Shown: positions 1-8,271 of the stretch, piece after piece
Layout of the letters: each line of letters opens with the position of its first letter
How positions within the stretch are numbered: position 1 is the first letter of the stretch
DNA from: Oscillatoriales cyanobacterium CG2_30_40_61
Lineage (GTDB): Bacteria > Cyanobacteriota > Cyanobacteriia > Cyanobacteriales > Microcoleaceae
DNA length: 53,638 bases
Assembly (NCBI GenBank): GCA_001873365.1
Contig: MNYZ01000045.1
Coordinates: forward strand, 1-53,638
Direction of reading: 5' to 3'
The notes under the pieces: model-generated
What the model was told of the DNA's origin: nothing
Database searches by the model: none
The model's input: the letters and a program-made list of their open reading frames with translations, nothing else
Made by a program: the position numbers and the translations under genes

Positions 1-552
1 GTTCAAATCTGGAAAAGTTGGCGACACAATGCGATCATTCTCTCGAAATTTGACGATTTGATATTCACCGTCAACCAAGTTACAGATAGAAATTGTCGGT
101 TGTTTGGGATTTCCAATAAAATTGCGTCCGCCCAAACCAGCATAATCGATAATCCAATATTCTGGGATACCCATTTCCTCATAATCGGCATATTTCAAAT
201 AGTAATCATCTCGCCAATTGGTTGATACAACCTCAATTAACAAAGGGATCGATGCACCTAAACTGAGGGTAGATTGTTTTTGCCATAATGTTTCGTTCGC
301 CAGATTTGCGCGATCGAGAATAATATAATCAGCACTAGAACTAACAGCACAAGCTAAAACCTGATCATCATCAGGATCATTAATAACAATCTTTTCAACT
401 GTATGAATCTCCACAATTTGTACTAAATTACGATAGTTATTTACTAAGGCTTTAGGTTCAATTGATAAGTCAAAGAAAAAGATAATTGTATTGGCATTTT
501 TCAGGATTCTTAGTACCCAAGGTTGAGAACCTTCTTTTTCTGATGAAGAACA
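1..552 (-). pseudogene. Chimeric remnant: PIN-domain piece joined in frame to a Uma2 nuclease C-terminal part; runs off left edge
   Basis: The minus strand is open in one frame from about 552 to the window edge, but has no credible ATG before the conserved part. Positions about 300-480 encode a stretch like the C-terminal half of PIN-domain (VapC-like) RNases, with INDPDDDQVLACAVSSSADY. From about 310 down to 1 the same frame reads as the C-terminal half of a Uma2 (DUF820) nuclease, with LLIEVVSTNW and PEYWIIDYAGLGGR, closely resembling the intact Uma2 gene at 31.2 kb. The join lies within the shared-looking YIILDR segment. The missing N-terminus of both families and the lack of a start argue for a decayed fusion, not a working gene. 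The fusion reading comes directly from translation; its origin by deletion is inferred. Confidence 0.6.
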
Positions 553-802
553 TCAGATTTTATTTTGGTTAGCGATTTACCGAGAACCTGTTTCTAGGGT
601 AGAATTAAACAGTAATTTTGTGGCCAAGATTTTTCAACACCGTTTATCGGATTATTTAGAATCTTTACACCTAAGAATGTTGCTAGAAAAAACAGCTAAT
701 CAAGAGTGTTTTACCTTGCAACCTGTATTAATGGAATATGTGACGGAAAAATTAATTGTCGCTGTCACTCAAGAATTAATAACCGGAGACTTTAATCTGT
801 AG
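539..802 (+). pseudogene. Remnant of an NB-ARC (NLR-like) ATPase: winged-helix/linker region
   Basis: An open frame from about 539 to the TAG at 800-802 translates to a segment with ILFWLAIYREPVS, LEKT and FTLQPVLMEYVTEKLI. This pattern is typical of the region between the NB-ARC ATPase and the WD40 propeller in large cyanobacterial NB-ARC-WD40 proteins. The ATPase (Walker A/B) part is absent: directly upstream is the PIN/Uma2 chimera in the other direction, and an in-frame stop lies at 524-526. The following WD40 repeats are in another frame, so the parent gene has suffered both a 5' deletion and a frameshift. An ATG at 620 gives only a 60-residue product. Family assignment is by remembered pattern. 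Confidence 0.6.
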
Positions 803-1161
803 AGTGTCTAAAAACCTTAACTGGACATACTGCTTGGGTGTGGTCGGTTGCGTTTCATCCTAATTTTCCTATTTTAGCCAGTGAGAGTGATGACCAAACG
901 ATTAAAATTTGGGATATTCAAACAGGAGAATGTTTGCAGACTTTACAGGGACATCGAAATAAAGTTCGGTCAATTGCGTTTAGTCCTGATGGTCAATTTT
1001 TAGTTAGTGGTAGTGAGGATAAAACCGTCAGACTTTGGGATTTAGATACTGGGAAATGTGTTCATACCCTATTAGGACATCAAGGTTGGGTTTGGTCAGT
1101 TGATTTTAGTCCCGATGGTCAAAAGGAGTGTTTAAAAGCGTTAGGTGTTGTAGAAAGTTAG
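802..1161 (+). pseudogene. Truncated WD40 propeller remnant of the same NB-ARC-WD40 gene
   Basis: Frame 802-1161 encodes about three WD40 repeats, with [43 protein letters not shown] and [13 protein letters not shown]. It then switches abruptly to [12 protein letters not shown] and a stop. The last sense codons resemble the usual C-terminus of these proteins, so the middle of the propeller appears to have been deleted. It is offset in frame from the winged-helix fragment just upstream (stop TAG at 800-802). A 7-blade propeller cannot form from three repeats, so I treat it as a pseudogene. A short ORF could start at the GTG at 838, but no ribosome binding site supports it. Confidence 0.65.
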
Positions 1162-1197
1162 CTAATCTGAACAAATGTTTTAATTCCCTATTCCCTG

Positions 1198-2082
1198 CTA
1201 TAATAAAGGTAAAAATAAGGTAATAAAATAATAGACTAAAGGAGCGGTAAAAACATAACTATCAGCGCGGTCTAAAATACCGCCGTGACCGGGAATTAGT
1301 TGACCGGAATCTTTAACTCCGGCATCTCGTTTCATTAAAGATTCGGTTAAATCCCCTAATAAACTGGAAATTCCAATTAATAGTCCTAGGATTAAACCCG
1401 CCCAAGGAAACCCCGGCCATTTTAAATACCAAGATCCTAATATGGCGACAATAATACTACCTAAAAACCCGAATATAGCCCCCTCAACGGTTTTTTTCGG
1501 ACTGATATCCGAAAGGCGAGTTCGACCAAAGGTTTTACCAAAAATATAAGCCCCAATATCCGCAGCCCAAATGCACATAAAAGCTAATAAAGTAGCCGTT
1601 AATCCTGGGGATAAATTGGAAATTGACCAATTTTCTAACCAATTTGCATTAAAAGTAATCGGACTTGCAAAGGCTTTTTCTAGTAAAGTATTTGGTTCTA
1701 GTCCAACTCTTAACCGTACCCAATAACTGGGTAAATAGCCCCCATAAAATAATCCTAAAATTGAAGAACTAATATCAGAAATAGTTGATAATTTAGGTCT
1801 AAATAATAAATAAAAACAGACTAATGTTCCCGCTAAGGCAAACATCGCATCGACTAAAACAGGAGAAAATGCTGCGGTTAAAAGTAAGGCTTGACTTACG
1901 ACTAAAGTGGTTTTACTCGCAGGTTCAATGCCTTTAGCCCGAACTAATTGAAAATATTCTAATTGACCTAAATAAATAATTACACCGAAGCCCAAGGTAA
2001 AATACCAGCCTCCAAAAATGAGCATTCCCAAGGCTAAAATAATTCCAATAATTCCACTGATAATCCGAGACAAAGAAGGCAT
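1198..2082 (-). CDS. cdsA: Phosphatidate cytidylyltransferase (CDP-diglyceride synthase)
   Basis: CdsA makes CDP-diacylglycerol from phosphatidic acid and CTP, the precursor of phosphatidylglycerol, which is essential in thylakoids. The 294-residue product is strongly hydrophobic with about eight membrane segments. Near the C-terminus it carries the family signature: KRDAGVKDSG, then LIPGHGGILDRADS, containing the catalytic Asp residues. An upstream cytosolic segment, KTFGRTRLSDISPKKTVEG, also fits the family. Length is normal for cyanobacterial CdsA. The ATG at 2082 gives a sensible N-terminal hydrophobic start. The gene is followed by decayed DNA on its 3' side and preceded by cbiT in the same direction (about 60 bp gap), so the two may be co-transcribed, though they are not functionally related. 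Confidence 0.95.
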   Translation of the reverse strand: MPSLSRIISGIIGIILALGMLIFGGWYFTLGFGVIIYLGQLEYFQLVRAKGIEPASKTTLVVSQALLLTAAFSPVLVDAMFALAGTLVCFYLLFRPKLSTISDISSSILGLFYGGYLPSYWVRLRVGLEPNTLLEKAFASPITFNANWLENWSISNLSPGLTATLLAFMCIWAADIGAYIFGKTFGRTRLSDISPKKTVEGAIFGFLGSIIVAILGSWYLKWPGFPWAGLILGLLIGISSLLGDLTESLMKRDAGVKDSGQLIPGHGGILDRADSYVFTAPLVYYFITLFLPLL

Positions 2083-2141
2083 AATATTAGAAGTCAGGAG
2101 TTAAGACGGGCTGGGGCAGTTATCTATAGCGGATTTTAAAT

Positions 2142-2741
2142 TTAATCTATTTTTTCACCACTTAAAATAAACATGGGATTAACGGATTCAAAAGTTTGAT
2201 GATTTCCCCGTTTTTCTAATCGGTTAATGGCAGATTGCACCACTTCCACATTGCGGACTTGTAACTCAGCAAACCCCTCAGAAATGGCATAAAGACTTTC
2301 TAAATTTGAGGCTGTGGCTACAATTCTTCCTTGCGGTTGTAAATATTTCCAAACTTCGTGTAGAATAGCTTTAACGGGTTTTCCACCTTCTAAACAAACC
2401 CGGTGCGGCCGATGGGAAATACTCTGTAAACATTCGGGAGCACTTCCTTCAATTACATCAACATTTTGAACTTCAAATCGTTCACAATTGACTCGAATTA
2501 AATTCACCACATCCTCATCCCGTTCAATGGCAATAATTCGACCTTGCGGACATAATAGCCCCGTTTCTACTGGAATTGTCCCGGTTCCAGCCCCAATATC
2601 CCATACAATTGAGTCGGCTTGTAATCGCATTAAAGAGACTAATAATAACCGGACTTCTCGCTTACTTAAAGGGATACCGGGCAACCGTTCAAATAAATCA
2701 TCGGGAATCCCTGGGGTAACATAAGGCCAAAGTTTGGACAT
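2142..2741 (-). CDS. cbiT: Precorrin-6B/cobalt-precorrin C15-methyltransferase (decarboxylating) subunit CbiT
   Basis: CbiT is an S-adenosylmethionine methyltransferase of corrin ring synthesis. It methylates C15 and removes the acetate carboxyl at C12, as a separate protein or as the C-terminal half of CobL. The 199-residue product has the class I methyltransferase motif I, VWDIGAGTGTIPVE, an acidic ribose-binding strand IIAIERDED, and the CbiT-typical N-terminus PGIPDDLFERLPGIPLSKREVR. Length matches stand-alone CbiT. It lies about 80 bp downstream of the decarboxylase gene on the same strand and about 1.7 kb from the divergent cbiMQO metal transporter. CobQ at 42.8 kb is another cobalamin gene in the window. 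No cobalamin riboswitch is recognisable upstream. Confidence 0.88.
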   Translation of the reverse strand: MSKLWPYVTPGIPDDLFERLPGIPLSKREVRLLLVSLMRLQADSIVWDIGAGTGTIPVETGLLCPQGRIIAIERDEDVVNLIRVNCERFEVQNVDVIEGSAPECLQSISHRPHRVCLEGGKPVKAILHEVWKYLQPQGRIVATASNLESLYAISEGFAELQVRNVEVVQSAINRLEKRGNHQTFESVNPMFILSGEKID

Positions 2742-2820
2742 TTTTAAGATTAATTAGGGGTGAAATTTCAAGGTTTATTGATTAGGTTGGGAATCAGTCA
2801 ATCCTTGTCGATTTTGCAGT

Positions 2821-4293
2821 TTAACCTTTAACAATTTTAAGCTGTTGCAGGTTCGGATCACTACATCCGGTTATTTTCCCACCCAAAGCTATCACTTGTT
2901 GCAAAAATTTTAGAGCATCAGAGGTGACAATTTCACCGGGCATTAATACGGGAATACCGGGGGGGTAAGGACAAATAATTTCCGCACTTACCAACCCTAG
3001 GCAGTCTTGAAGGGGACGTTTTTCTGTTTGGGCAAAAAAAGCATCTCGACAGGAATAAGGGGGTGTGGAGGGCGAAGAATGGGGGGTAGAGAAGAAATTC
3101 AAGGGGGGATGGGAGGTCAAAGCAGCTTGATGTTGGACGGCAAGGGTTTTTAAGGCATTAATCAATTGGTGAATATCGGTTTGGGTGTTCCCCAAACTAA
3201 TAATAAATGTTAGGTGATGAAGACTAGGAAGTTCGGCGGTCACATGGAATTGTTGACGGAGAATTTCATCTGCTTCATACCCGCTTATTCCTAAGTTTGA
3301 TACTTGAATGGTTAACCGAGTAATATCTAGGTTAACACATCCTGATGTCGGTTCAAAGTCGGGAGTTCCAAAACTAGCTAAACCTTGAATTTGACTAATT
3401 TGTGTTCTGGCTATTTTGGCTAAGGATAGGGTTTGATTGATTAAATCATAGCCTTGGGTTGCCATTTGTTGACGGGCGGCATCTAAGGAGGCTAATAAAA
3501 TATAATTAGGACTGGTAGATTGAACAAATTGTAAGGTTTGGGATAAACGATCTCGGTCAATCCGATTTCCTTGAACATGAAGCATAGAAGATTGAGTGAG
3601 GGAACCTAATACTTTATGGGTTGATTGTATTGTTAAATCTGCCCCCGCTTTCAGGGCTGAAATCGGTAAATTTGGATGAAAATTAAAATGTGCTCCATGG
3701 GCTTCATCAACAATTAAAGGAATATTATATTCATGGGTAATTTTAGCAATTTCGGTAATATTTCCACAAATTCCTTGATAAGTAGGATATACTATTAATA
3801 CGGCTTTGGCATCGGGATGTTGTTGTAAACTTTGATTAATAGTTTCTGGAGTAATACTATAGGATAAATCCCAGTTAGGATTGTATTCGGGTTGGATAAA
3901 AATTGCGATCGCACCGGATAAAATCAACCCTGAAATTACAGATTGATGAGCATTTCTAGGAACTAAAATTTTATCTCCAGTTCCACAAATAGCTAAAATA
4001 GCAGCAATAATTCCAGAGGTTGAACCATTAACTAAAAACCAAGTTTGTTCCGCCCCAAAAGTTTCGGCTGCAAGCTCTTGAGCTTCTGCTATGACACCTT
4101 CTGGATTAAATAAATTATCCAGTTCCGGTAATTCTGGTAAATCGGCTTGAAAAAGTTGATTTCCTAATAGTTCTATTAATAAAGGTGAAATTCCCTGTCC
4201 CCGTTTGTGTCCGGGGGTATAAAAGGGTGTATCATGTTGATTAGCACAATTTTTTAAAGCCGTTAATAATGGTGTTTGAGATTGATCTAACAT
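2821..4293 (-). CDS. PLP-dependent Orn/Lys/Arg decarboxylase-family protein (fold type I)
   Basis: The product, about 490 residues, belongs to the Orn/Lys/Arg decarboxylase family. It has the N-terminal signature TPFYTPGHKRGQG, the nucleotide/PLP loop STSGIIAAI, LIVDEAHGAHF, and the PLP-lysine segment STHKVLGSLTQSSMLH, in which the Lys forms the Schiff base. The C-terminal domain contains CPYPPGIPVLMPGE. Members decarboxylate arginine, lysine or ornithine for polyamine synthesis; the exact substrate cannot be told from sequence alone. I prefer the ATG at 4293 to one 63 bases upstream, because family similarity begins there and a CGGAG-like Shine-Dalgarno precedes it. It probably shares transcription with cbiT and cdsA downstream. 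Confidence 0.9.
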   Translation of the reverse strand: MLDQSQTPLLTALKNCANQHDTPFYTPGHKRGQGISPLLIELLGNQLFQADLPELPELDNLFNPEGVIAEAQELAAETFGAEQTWFLVNGSTSGIIAAILAICGTGDKILVPRNAHQSVISGLILSGAIAIFIQPEYNPNWDLSYSITPETINQSLQQHPDAKAVLIVYPTYQGICGNITEIAKITHEYNIPLIVDEAHGAHFNFHPNLPISALKAGADLTIQSTHKVLGSLTQSSMLHVQGNRIDRDRLSQTLQFVQSTSPNYILLASLDAARQQMATQGYDLINQTLSLAKIARTQISQIQGLASFGTPDFEPTSGCVNLDITRLTIQVSNLGISGYEADEILRQQFHVTAELPSLHHLTFIISLGNTQTDIHQLINALKTLAVQHQAALTSHPPLNFFSTPHSSPSTPPYSCRDAFFAQTEKRPLQDCLGLVSAEIICPYPPGIPVLMPGEIVTSDALKFLQQVIALGGKITGCSDPNLQQLKIVKG

Positions 4294-4497
4294 TAAACAA
4301 AAAACTCCGTTGTTGTGCTTCAGCGCAAATATTAACAATCTAAAATTTAACTCCAAATATTACTATATTATAATATATTGGCTCAATTTATTACCGATTA
4401 TACCCCTAGAGGGGATTGCCAATTATCAAAAAAAGGTATTTAATATTAATGTTGATAAATTCATTCATATAGCAATTCAAGGATTAGGGCTTAGTTT

Positions 4498-5421
4498 ATG
4501 CACATTCCCGATGGATTTATTTCCCCCGCAGTCGCAACTGTTACCAGTCTTACCAGCACCGGATTTTTAGCAGTTTGTCTGGGGCGTACCCGCGAGAATG
4601 TAGGGTTACGATACGCGCCAGTTATGGGATTAACAACGGCGTTTATTTTTGCCGCTCAAATGATTAATTTTCCCGTAGCTGGAGGCACCAGTGGACATCT
4701 TTTAGGAGGAACTTTAGCGGCAGTAATTTTAGGGAATCCTTGGGCGGCTTCTGTATCCATTGCGACAGTTTTATTGATTCAAGCTTTTTTATTTGCTGAT
4801 GGCGGAATTACTGCCCTAGGAGCGAATATTTTTAACATGGCAATTGTTGGAGTTTGGGTCGGTTGGATCTTAACACAAATTCTCCAACAATTATTAGGAG
4901 GTTCTCGTTTGCGCTTACCCTTAGCTGCGGGTATTGCTGGGGGAATTAGTGTTATTGCCGCCGCGATCACCTGTTCCATAAGTTTAATTTTATCAGGGAC
5001 AGCTAAGGCGGCGATAATTTTACCAGCAATGATCGGAGTTCATAGTTTAATTGGGATTGGTGAAGGATTAATTACCGCCGGAATTTTAACTTATTTAATT
5101 ACAGTCAGACCCGATTTATTACCCGGAGATCAACCCCAATTAAATAAATGGTTAATTCCGGTAATTAGTACATTATTAGTGGCTGGAGTATTCTCCTTAT
5201 TTGCATCAGCTTGGCCCGATGGTTTAGAAAAGGTTGCAGAAATTCACGGTTTTGGCGAATTAGCCGAAAATGTGCGGTTTAGTGTTCCCACACCTTTCGC
5301 TGATTATAGTATCAAAGGGTTGGGAGAAATTGGTACTAGCATTTCTGGAATTATCGGAAGTGTAATTTGTTTTGGTGTTGCTTTTGGACTTCTCCAAATT
5401 GGTAAACCAAATCAGTTATAA
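4498..5421 (+). CDS. cbiM: ECF transporter substrate-capture permease CbiM (cobalt/nickel), with C-terminal PDGLE/CbiN-like extension
   Basis: CbiM/NikM is the metal-binding S-component of a group I energy-coupling-factor importer. The start is certain: the product begins MHIPDGFIS, and in this family the N-terminal amine and His2 coordinate the metal. Typical membrane segments follow, including FPVAGGTSGHLLGG and FNMAIVGVWVGW. After about residue 200 comes an extra part with a membrane helix, a SAWPDGLEKVAE segment (PDGLE motif) and a final helix. It resembles the CbiN/NikN accessory component fused to the C-terminus, so no separate cbiN is needed. It is the first gene of a tight operon with cbiQ (7-bp gap) and cbiO. 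Cobalt fits cbiT and cobQ in the window; nickel would fit hypE. Sequence alone does not decide. Confidence 0.9.
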   Translation: MHIPDGFISPAVATVTSLTSTGFLAVCLGRTRENVGLRYAPVMGLTTAFIFAAQMINFPVAGGTSGHLLGGTLAAVILGNPWAASVSIATVLLIQAFLFADGGITALGANIFNMAIVGVWVGWILTQILQQLLGGSRLRLPLAAGIAGGISVIAAAITCSISLILSGTAKAAIILPAMIGVHSLIGIGEGLITAGILTYLITVRPDLLPGDQPQLNKWLIPVISTLLVAGVFSLFASAWPDGLEKVAEIHGFGELAENVRFSVPTPFADYSIKGLGEIGTSISGIIGSVICFGVAFGLLQIGKPNQL

Positions 5422-5428
5422 TTCAACA

Positions 5429-6085
5429 ATGATTCAATTTTCTATCCCGTTTAAATTACGAGTTTCTCTGATCCTGGTGATCGGAATTGCCTTACTCAAA
5501 ACATCTGTATGGTGGGCCTTAGCCTACTATAGCGCGATCGGATTTTTTTGGGTAATTATTTTAAAACCGCCCCTAAAAATCATCTCCAAACTATTAGGGG
5601 CAGAATTAATCTTACTTTCATTATTAGCCTTACCCATGGGATATGAAAAAGCCAGTTTTATGGTAAGTCGTTCCCTGCTGTGTTTGCTAATAATGAATAG
5701 TTTTCTAATTACATTACCACCCCATAGTTTAGGAATTGCATTAAAAGGTTTACCCATTCCTGCAACCTTTCAAGAAATTATCTTATTAACTGGGCAATAT
5801 TTAGAAATATTAATCTCAGAAGTTCGTCAAATGCAAGAAGCGGCAAAATTGCGCGGTTTATCCGGTTATTCCGGTTGGTTACGTTATACCAGTGCTGCGA
5901 TGATTGGTTCTCTTTATTTACGCAGTTTAGATCGGGCTGAACGGGTTTATAATGCTATGATTCTGCGAGGTTATCAAGGTAAATTACCCGTAGAATCTCT
6001 ATCAACACCCAGAGATAATTTTGCCCTAATTATTATGATCACTATCGCTAGTTTATTAACATCTTTTTCCTATGTCAAAAATTAA
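5429..6085 (+). CDS. cbiQ: ECF transporter transmembrane T-component CbiQ
   Basis: CbiQ couples the ATPase to the metal-binding permease. The product of about 218 residues is hydrophobic, with four to six membrane segments and the two T-component coupling motifs near the cytoplasmic helices: AAKLRGLSG and AMILRGYQG (Ala-x-x-x-Arg-Gly type), which contact the ATPase grooves. I take the ATG at 5429, seven bases after the cbiM stop. A reading from 5372 would overlap cbiM by 50 bases and adds non-conserved residues. The 3' end overlaps cbiO by 14 bases, which indicates translational coupling. Confidence 0.9.
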   Translation: MIQFSIPFKLRVSLILVIGIALLKTSVWWALAYYSAIGFFWVIILKPPLKIISKLLGAELILLSLLALPMGYEKASFMVSRSLLCLLIMNSFLITLPPHSLGIALKGLPIPATFQEIILLTGQYLEILISEVRQMQEAAKLRGLSGYSGWLRYTSAAMIGSLYLRSLDRAERVYNAMILRGYQGKLPVESLSTPRDNFALIIMITIASLLTSFSYVKN

Positions 6086-6809
6086 TAATTCTGAAAAAAC
6101 CCTAATTGTCCAAGATTTAATGTTTGGATATGCGCGACAAGAGCCGATCTTGCAAAATATATCTTTTACCATACATTCCGGTGAAAGGGTGGCTTTAATG
6201 GGGGCTACAGGTGCGGGTAAAAGCACTTTATTAGAAAACTTAATCGGGTTAAAATTACCCAAATCTGGTCAAATTTTAATTAATGGTATTAGTTTAGAAT
6301 CTAAAAATCTTTCGGAGATTCGTCTTCAGGTAGGATTTGCTTTTCAAAATCCCGATGATCAATTATTTATGCCCACTATTTTAGAAGATGTAATGTTTGG
6401 TTTGCGTAACCAGGGAATGCCTCTGATAGAAGCAAAAGAAAAAGCCCGATTGGTTTTATCGCAATTCGGGTTAATCTATTATGAAAATCGCTCCTCCCAT
6501 GAATTATCAGGAGGACAAAAACGCCTAGCTGCATTAGCATCAATTTTAGTCTTAGAACCCAGTATTTTAATCTTAGATGAACCCACAAATGGTTTAGATC
6601 CCGCTTGGCGCAAAAAATTAGCCCACATATTATCTGATTTACCCTTAAAAGTAATATTAATTGCCTCCCATGATCTGAATTGGATTAAAAAAACCACCGA
6701 TAGATGCTTAATTTTAGCTCACGGAAAAATTGTCGTAGAGCGTCCGACTCAAGAATTATTACAAGATGAAGAAATGTTAGAATTACACGGTTTACCTCCT
6801 AATTGGTAA
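6072..6809 (+). CDS. cbiO: ECF transporter ATP-binding protein CbiO
   Basis: This 245-residue ABC ATPase powers the CbiMQ metal importer. Visible motifs are Walker A GATGAGKST (about residue 43), the Q-loop in VGFAFQNPDDQLF, the signature HELSGGQKR, Walker B SILILDEPT followed by the D-loop NGLDP, and the switch His in IASHDL. The PDDQLF segment after the Q-loop is characteristic of ECF/CbiO-type ATPases. The start overlaps the end of cbiQ by 14 bases. Only one ATPase gene is present, so the transporter probably uses a CbiO homodimer. No related gene follows: the downstream methyltransferase is on the other strand. Confidence 0.93.
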   Translation: MSKINNSEKTLIVQDLMFGYARQEPILQNISFTIHSGERVALMGATGAGKSTLLENLIGLKLPKSGQILINGISLESKNLSEIRLQVGFAFQNPDDQLFMPTILEDVMFGLRNQGMPLIEAKEKARLVLSQFGLIYYENRSSHELSGGQKRLAALASILVLEPSILILDEPTNGLDPAWRKKLAHILSDLPLKVILIASHDLNWIKKTTDRCLILAHGKIVVERPTQELLQDEEMLELHGLPPNW

Positions 6810-6850
6810 GAGATAAATCTGGAATTAGATTTATTTAGTAAAGCCTAATT

Positions 6851-6884
6851 TAACCACAAAGACACAAAGACACAGAGAAGTTGT
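6851..6884. repeat. CACAAAGACAC-type repeat between cbiO and the methyltransferase
   Basis: The segment contains AACCACAAAGACACAAAG and continues with ACACAGAG. It closely matches the sequence at 7952-7978, which lies on the other side of the methyltransferase gene in the same orientation, and the elements near 31.9 and 32.1 kb. Such degenerate repeats are dispersed in many cyanobacterial genomes. As a direct pair they bracket the methyltransferase gene. Confidence 0.6.
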
Positions 6885-6904
6885 AAATACTAACCTGCTC
6901 ATTG

Positions 6905-7927
6905 CTATAGTAATCCGTGTAGGGGTTGTAATATTTTAGGGTAGGGGTTAATTTGCTCTCTAATCTGTATAGCAAGTTGTTGAAATAGGGGAATACAAAC
7001 AGAATTACCAATTTGTTTATAACATTCTCCCAAATTGGGATGCAGTTTAAAAGTATCAGGAAATCCCATAATTCTATAACATTCTCGGATAGTTAACTTA
7101 CGAACTCGATTTTCTTCGGGAATATAAATAAAAAAACGTCCCGATGTTTCCTGGGATGGAATAGTAGGATGGACTCCATCAATGGAGTAAATTCGATTCG
7201 GTTGGTGATGTACCCTAGACAAATGTTCGGTATTCGGTCTAATCCCTTTTTTCCAGATATTCTTATTTCGATATCCCACAAAAATTAAACCCGATAACTG
7301 CTGTTTATAATCCTCAATCAGCGTATATTCTTGAGGGTTTAAGTATTCAAATTCCCCCTTTTTATCTAAAAAATCTCTTAATTTAGGAATAGGATAAACC
7401 CTCTGCAATTTTGAGAAATAAAATTTTTTATCTTTGCAAGCTACAATAATTACTCGCTCTCGATTTTGCGGAAGTCCAAAGTCTTTAGCATTCAATAATT
7501 TATAATCAACAGCATAGCCTAAATCTTCTAAAGAATATAAAATAGTCTGGAGAGTTTTTCCCTGATCATGATATAACAAATGCTTCACATTTTCCAAGAT
7601 AATAACCCTGGGATGATGGATTGCTATAATTTCACAAATATGAAAAAATAGGGTTCCTCTAGTATCTTTAAATCCTTGGCGTTTTCCACAAATGCTAAAG
7701 GGTTGACAAGGAAACCCTGCGGTTAAAACATCAAATTTAGGCAAATTATTATAATCAATTTTAGTAATATCATCTTCTGGCTGTTCTCCAAAATTATTAA
7801 AATAGACCCATTGACAAGCGGGATCTTTTTCGCAAGCATAAACACATTGATAATCGGCTTTTTCAAAAGCCAATCTTAACCCACCGATTCCAGAAAATAA
7901 ATCTGCAATTTTAAGAGAATTATCCAT
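6905..7927 (-). CDS. Orphan DNA (cytosine-5-)-methyltransferase
   Basis: The product of 340 residues methylates cytosine C5 in a specific DNA site. Family motifs appear in order: motif I DLFSGIGGLRLAF (residues 9-21), motif IV AGFPCQPFS with catalytic Cys74, motif VI VIILENVKHLL, motif VIII-like QNRERVIIVA, and the C-terminal RECYRIMGFPDTF and QIGNSVCIPL (motifs IX-X). The target recognition region is around residues 215-275; its specificity cannot be read. I chose the ATG at 7927, because the longer reading from 7975 begins inside a CACAAAGACAC repeat. No restriction endonuclease is adjacent, so it appears solitary. Direct CACAAAGACAC repeats on both sides suggest acquisition or movement as a cassette, which is an inference. 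Confidence 0.9.
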   Translation of the reverse strand: MDNSLKIADLFSGIGGLRLAFEKADYQCVYACEKDPACQWVYFNNFGEQPEDDITKIDYNNLPKFDVLTAGFPCQPFSICGKRQGFKDTRGTLFFHICEIIAIHHPRVIILENVKHLLYHDQGKTLQTILYSLEDLGYAVDYKLLNAKDFGLPQNRERVIIVACKDKKFYFSKLQRVYPIPKLRDFLDKKGEFEYLNPQEYTLIEDYKQQLSGLIFVGYRNKNIWKKGIRPNTEHLSRVHHQPNRIYSIDGVHPTIPSQETSGRFFIYIPEENRVRKLTIRECYRIMGFPDTFKLHPNLGECYKQIGNSVCIPLFQQLAIQIREQINPYPKILQPLHGLL

Positions 7928-7951
7928 ATTATAACTATTGTATGTAGAAGT

Positions 7952-8117
7952 AACCACAAAGACACGAAGACACAAAGGAACCGATGAGGGTTTTCTATTT
8001 TTACCTGTTCAAAAATTTGTAACTAAGGTATGATTAAACCATACCCTTGCCACAACCCATATCCCATTAATTATCCTTGTTTATTTCTTCGTGTTTTTGT
8101 GCCTTTGTGGTAAAAAA
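7952..8117. repeat. MITE-like element with inverted CACAAAGACAC / GTGCCTTTGTGG ends
   Basis: The stretch begins AACCACAAAGACACGAAG and ends with TTCGTGTTTTTGTGCCTTT followed by GTGGT. The ends are imperfect inverted copies enclosing about 110 bases without coding potential. It occupies most of the 344-base gap between the methyltransferase and ychF. The rest of the gap, to 8271, is AT-rich and presumably holds the ychF promoter; I could not fix it. Confidence 0.55.
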
Positions 8118-8271
8118 TGCAGATACAGTGGATTCATTTTATCTTAATAATGAAACAATTTAAAAAAAGACTCCCTTTAAATTTGGATACAGCTTTGTTA
8201 AATTTGTCACCAAAAGGTTTATAATATTAAATCAAGTATTCTATTCAACGTTTAACTTAAACATCGAACCC

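Noticed and set aside
620-802. Short ORF as an independent 60-residue gene
   Set aside because: The sequence is a fragment of an NB-ARC-WD40 protein; similarity continues upstream of the ATG to about 539.
4357-4497. Cobalamin riboswitch before cbiM
   Set aside because: The 140-base leader is AT-rich and lacks the conserved B12 box GCCACTG and is too short for the full fold.
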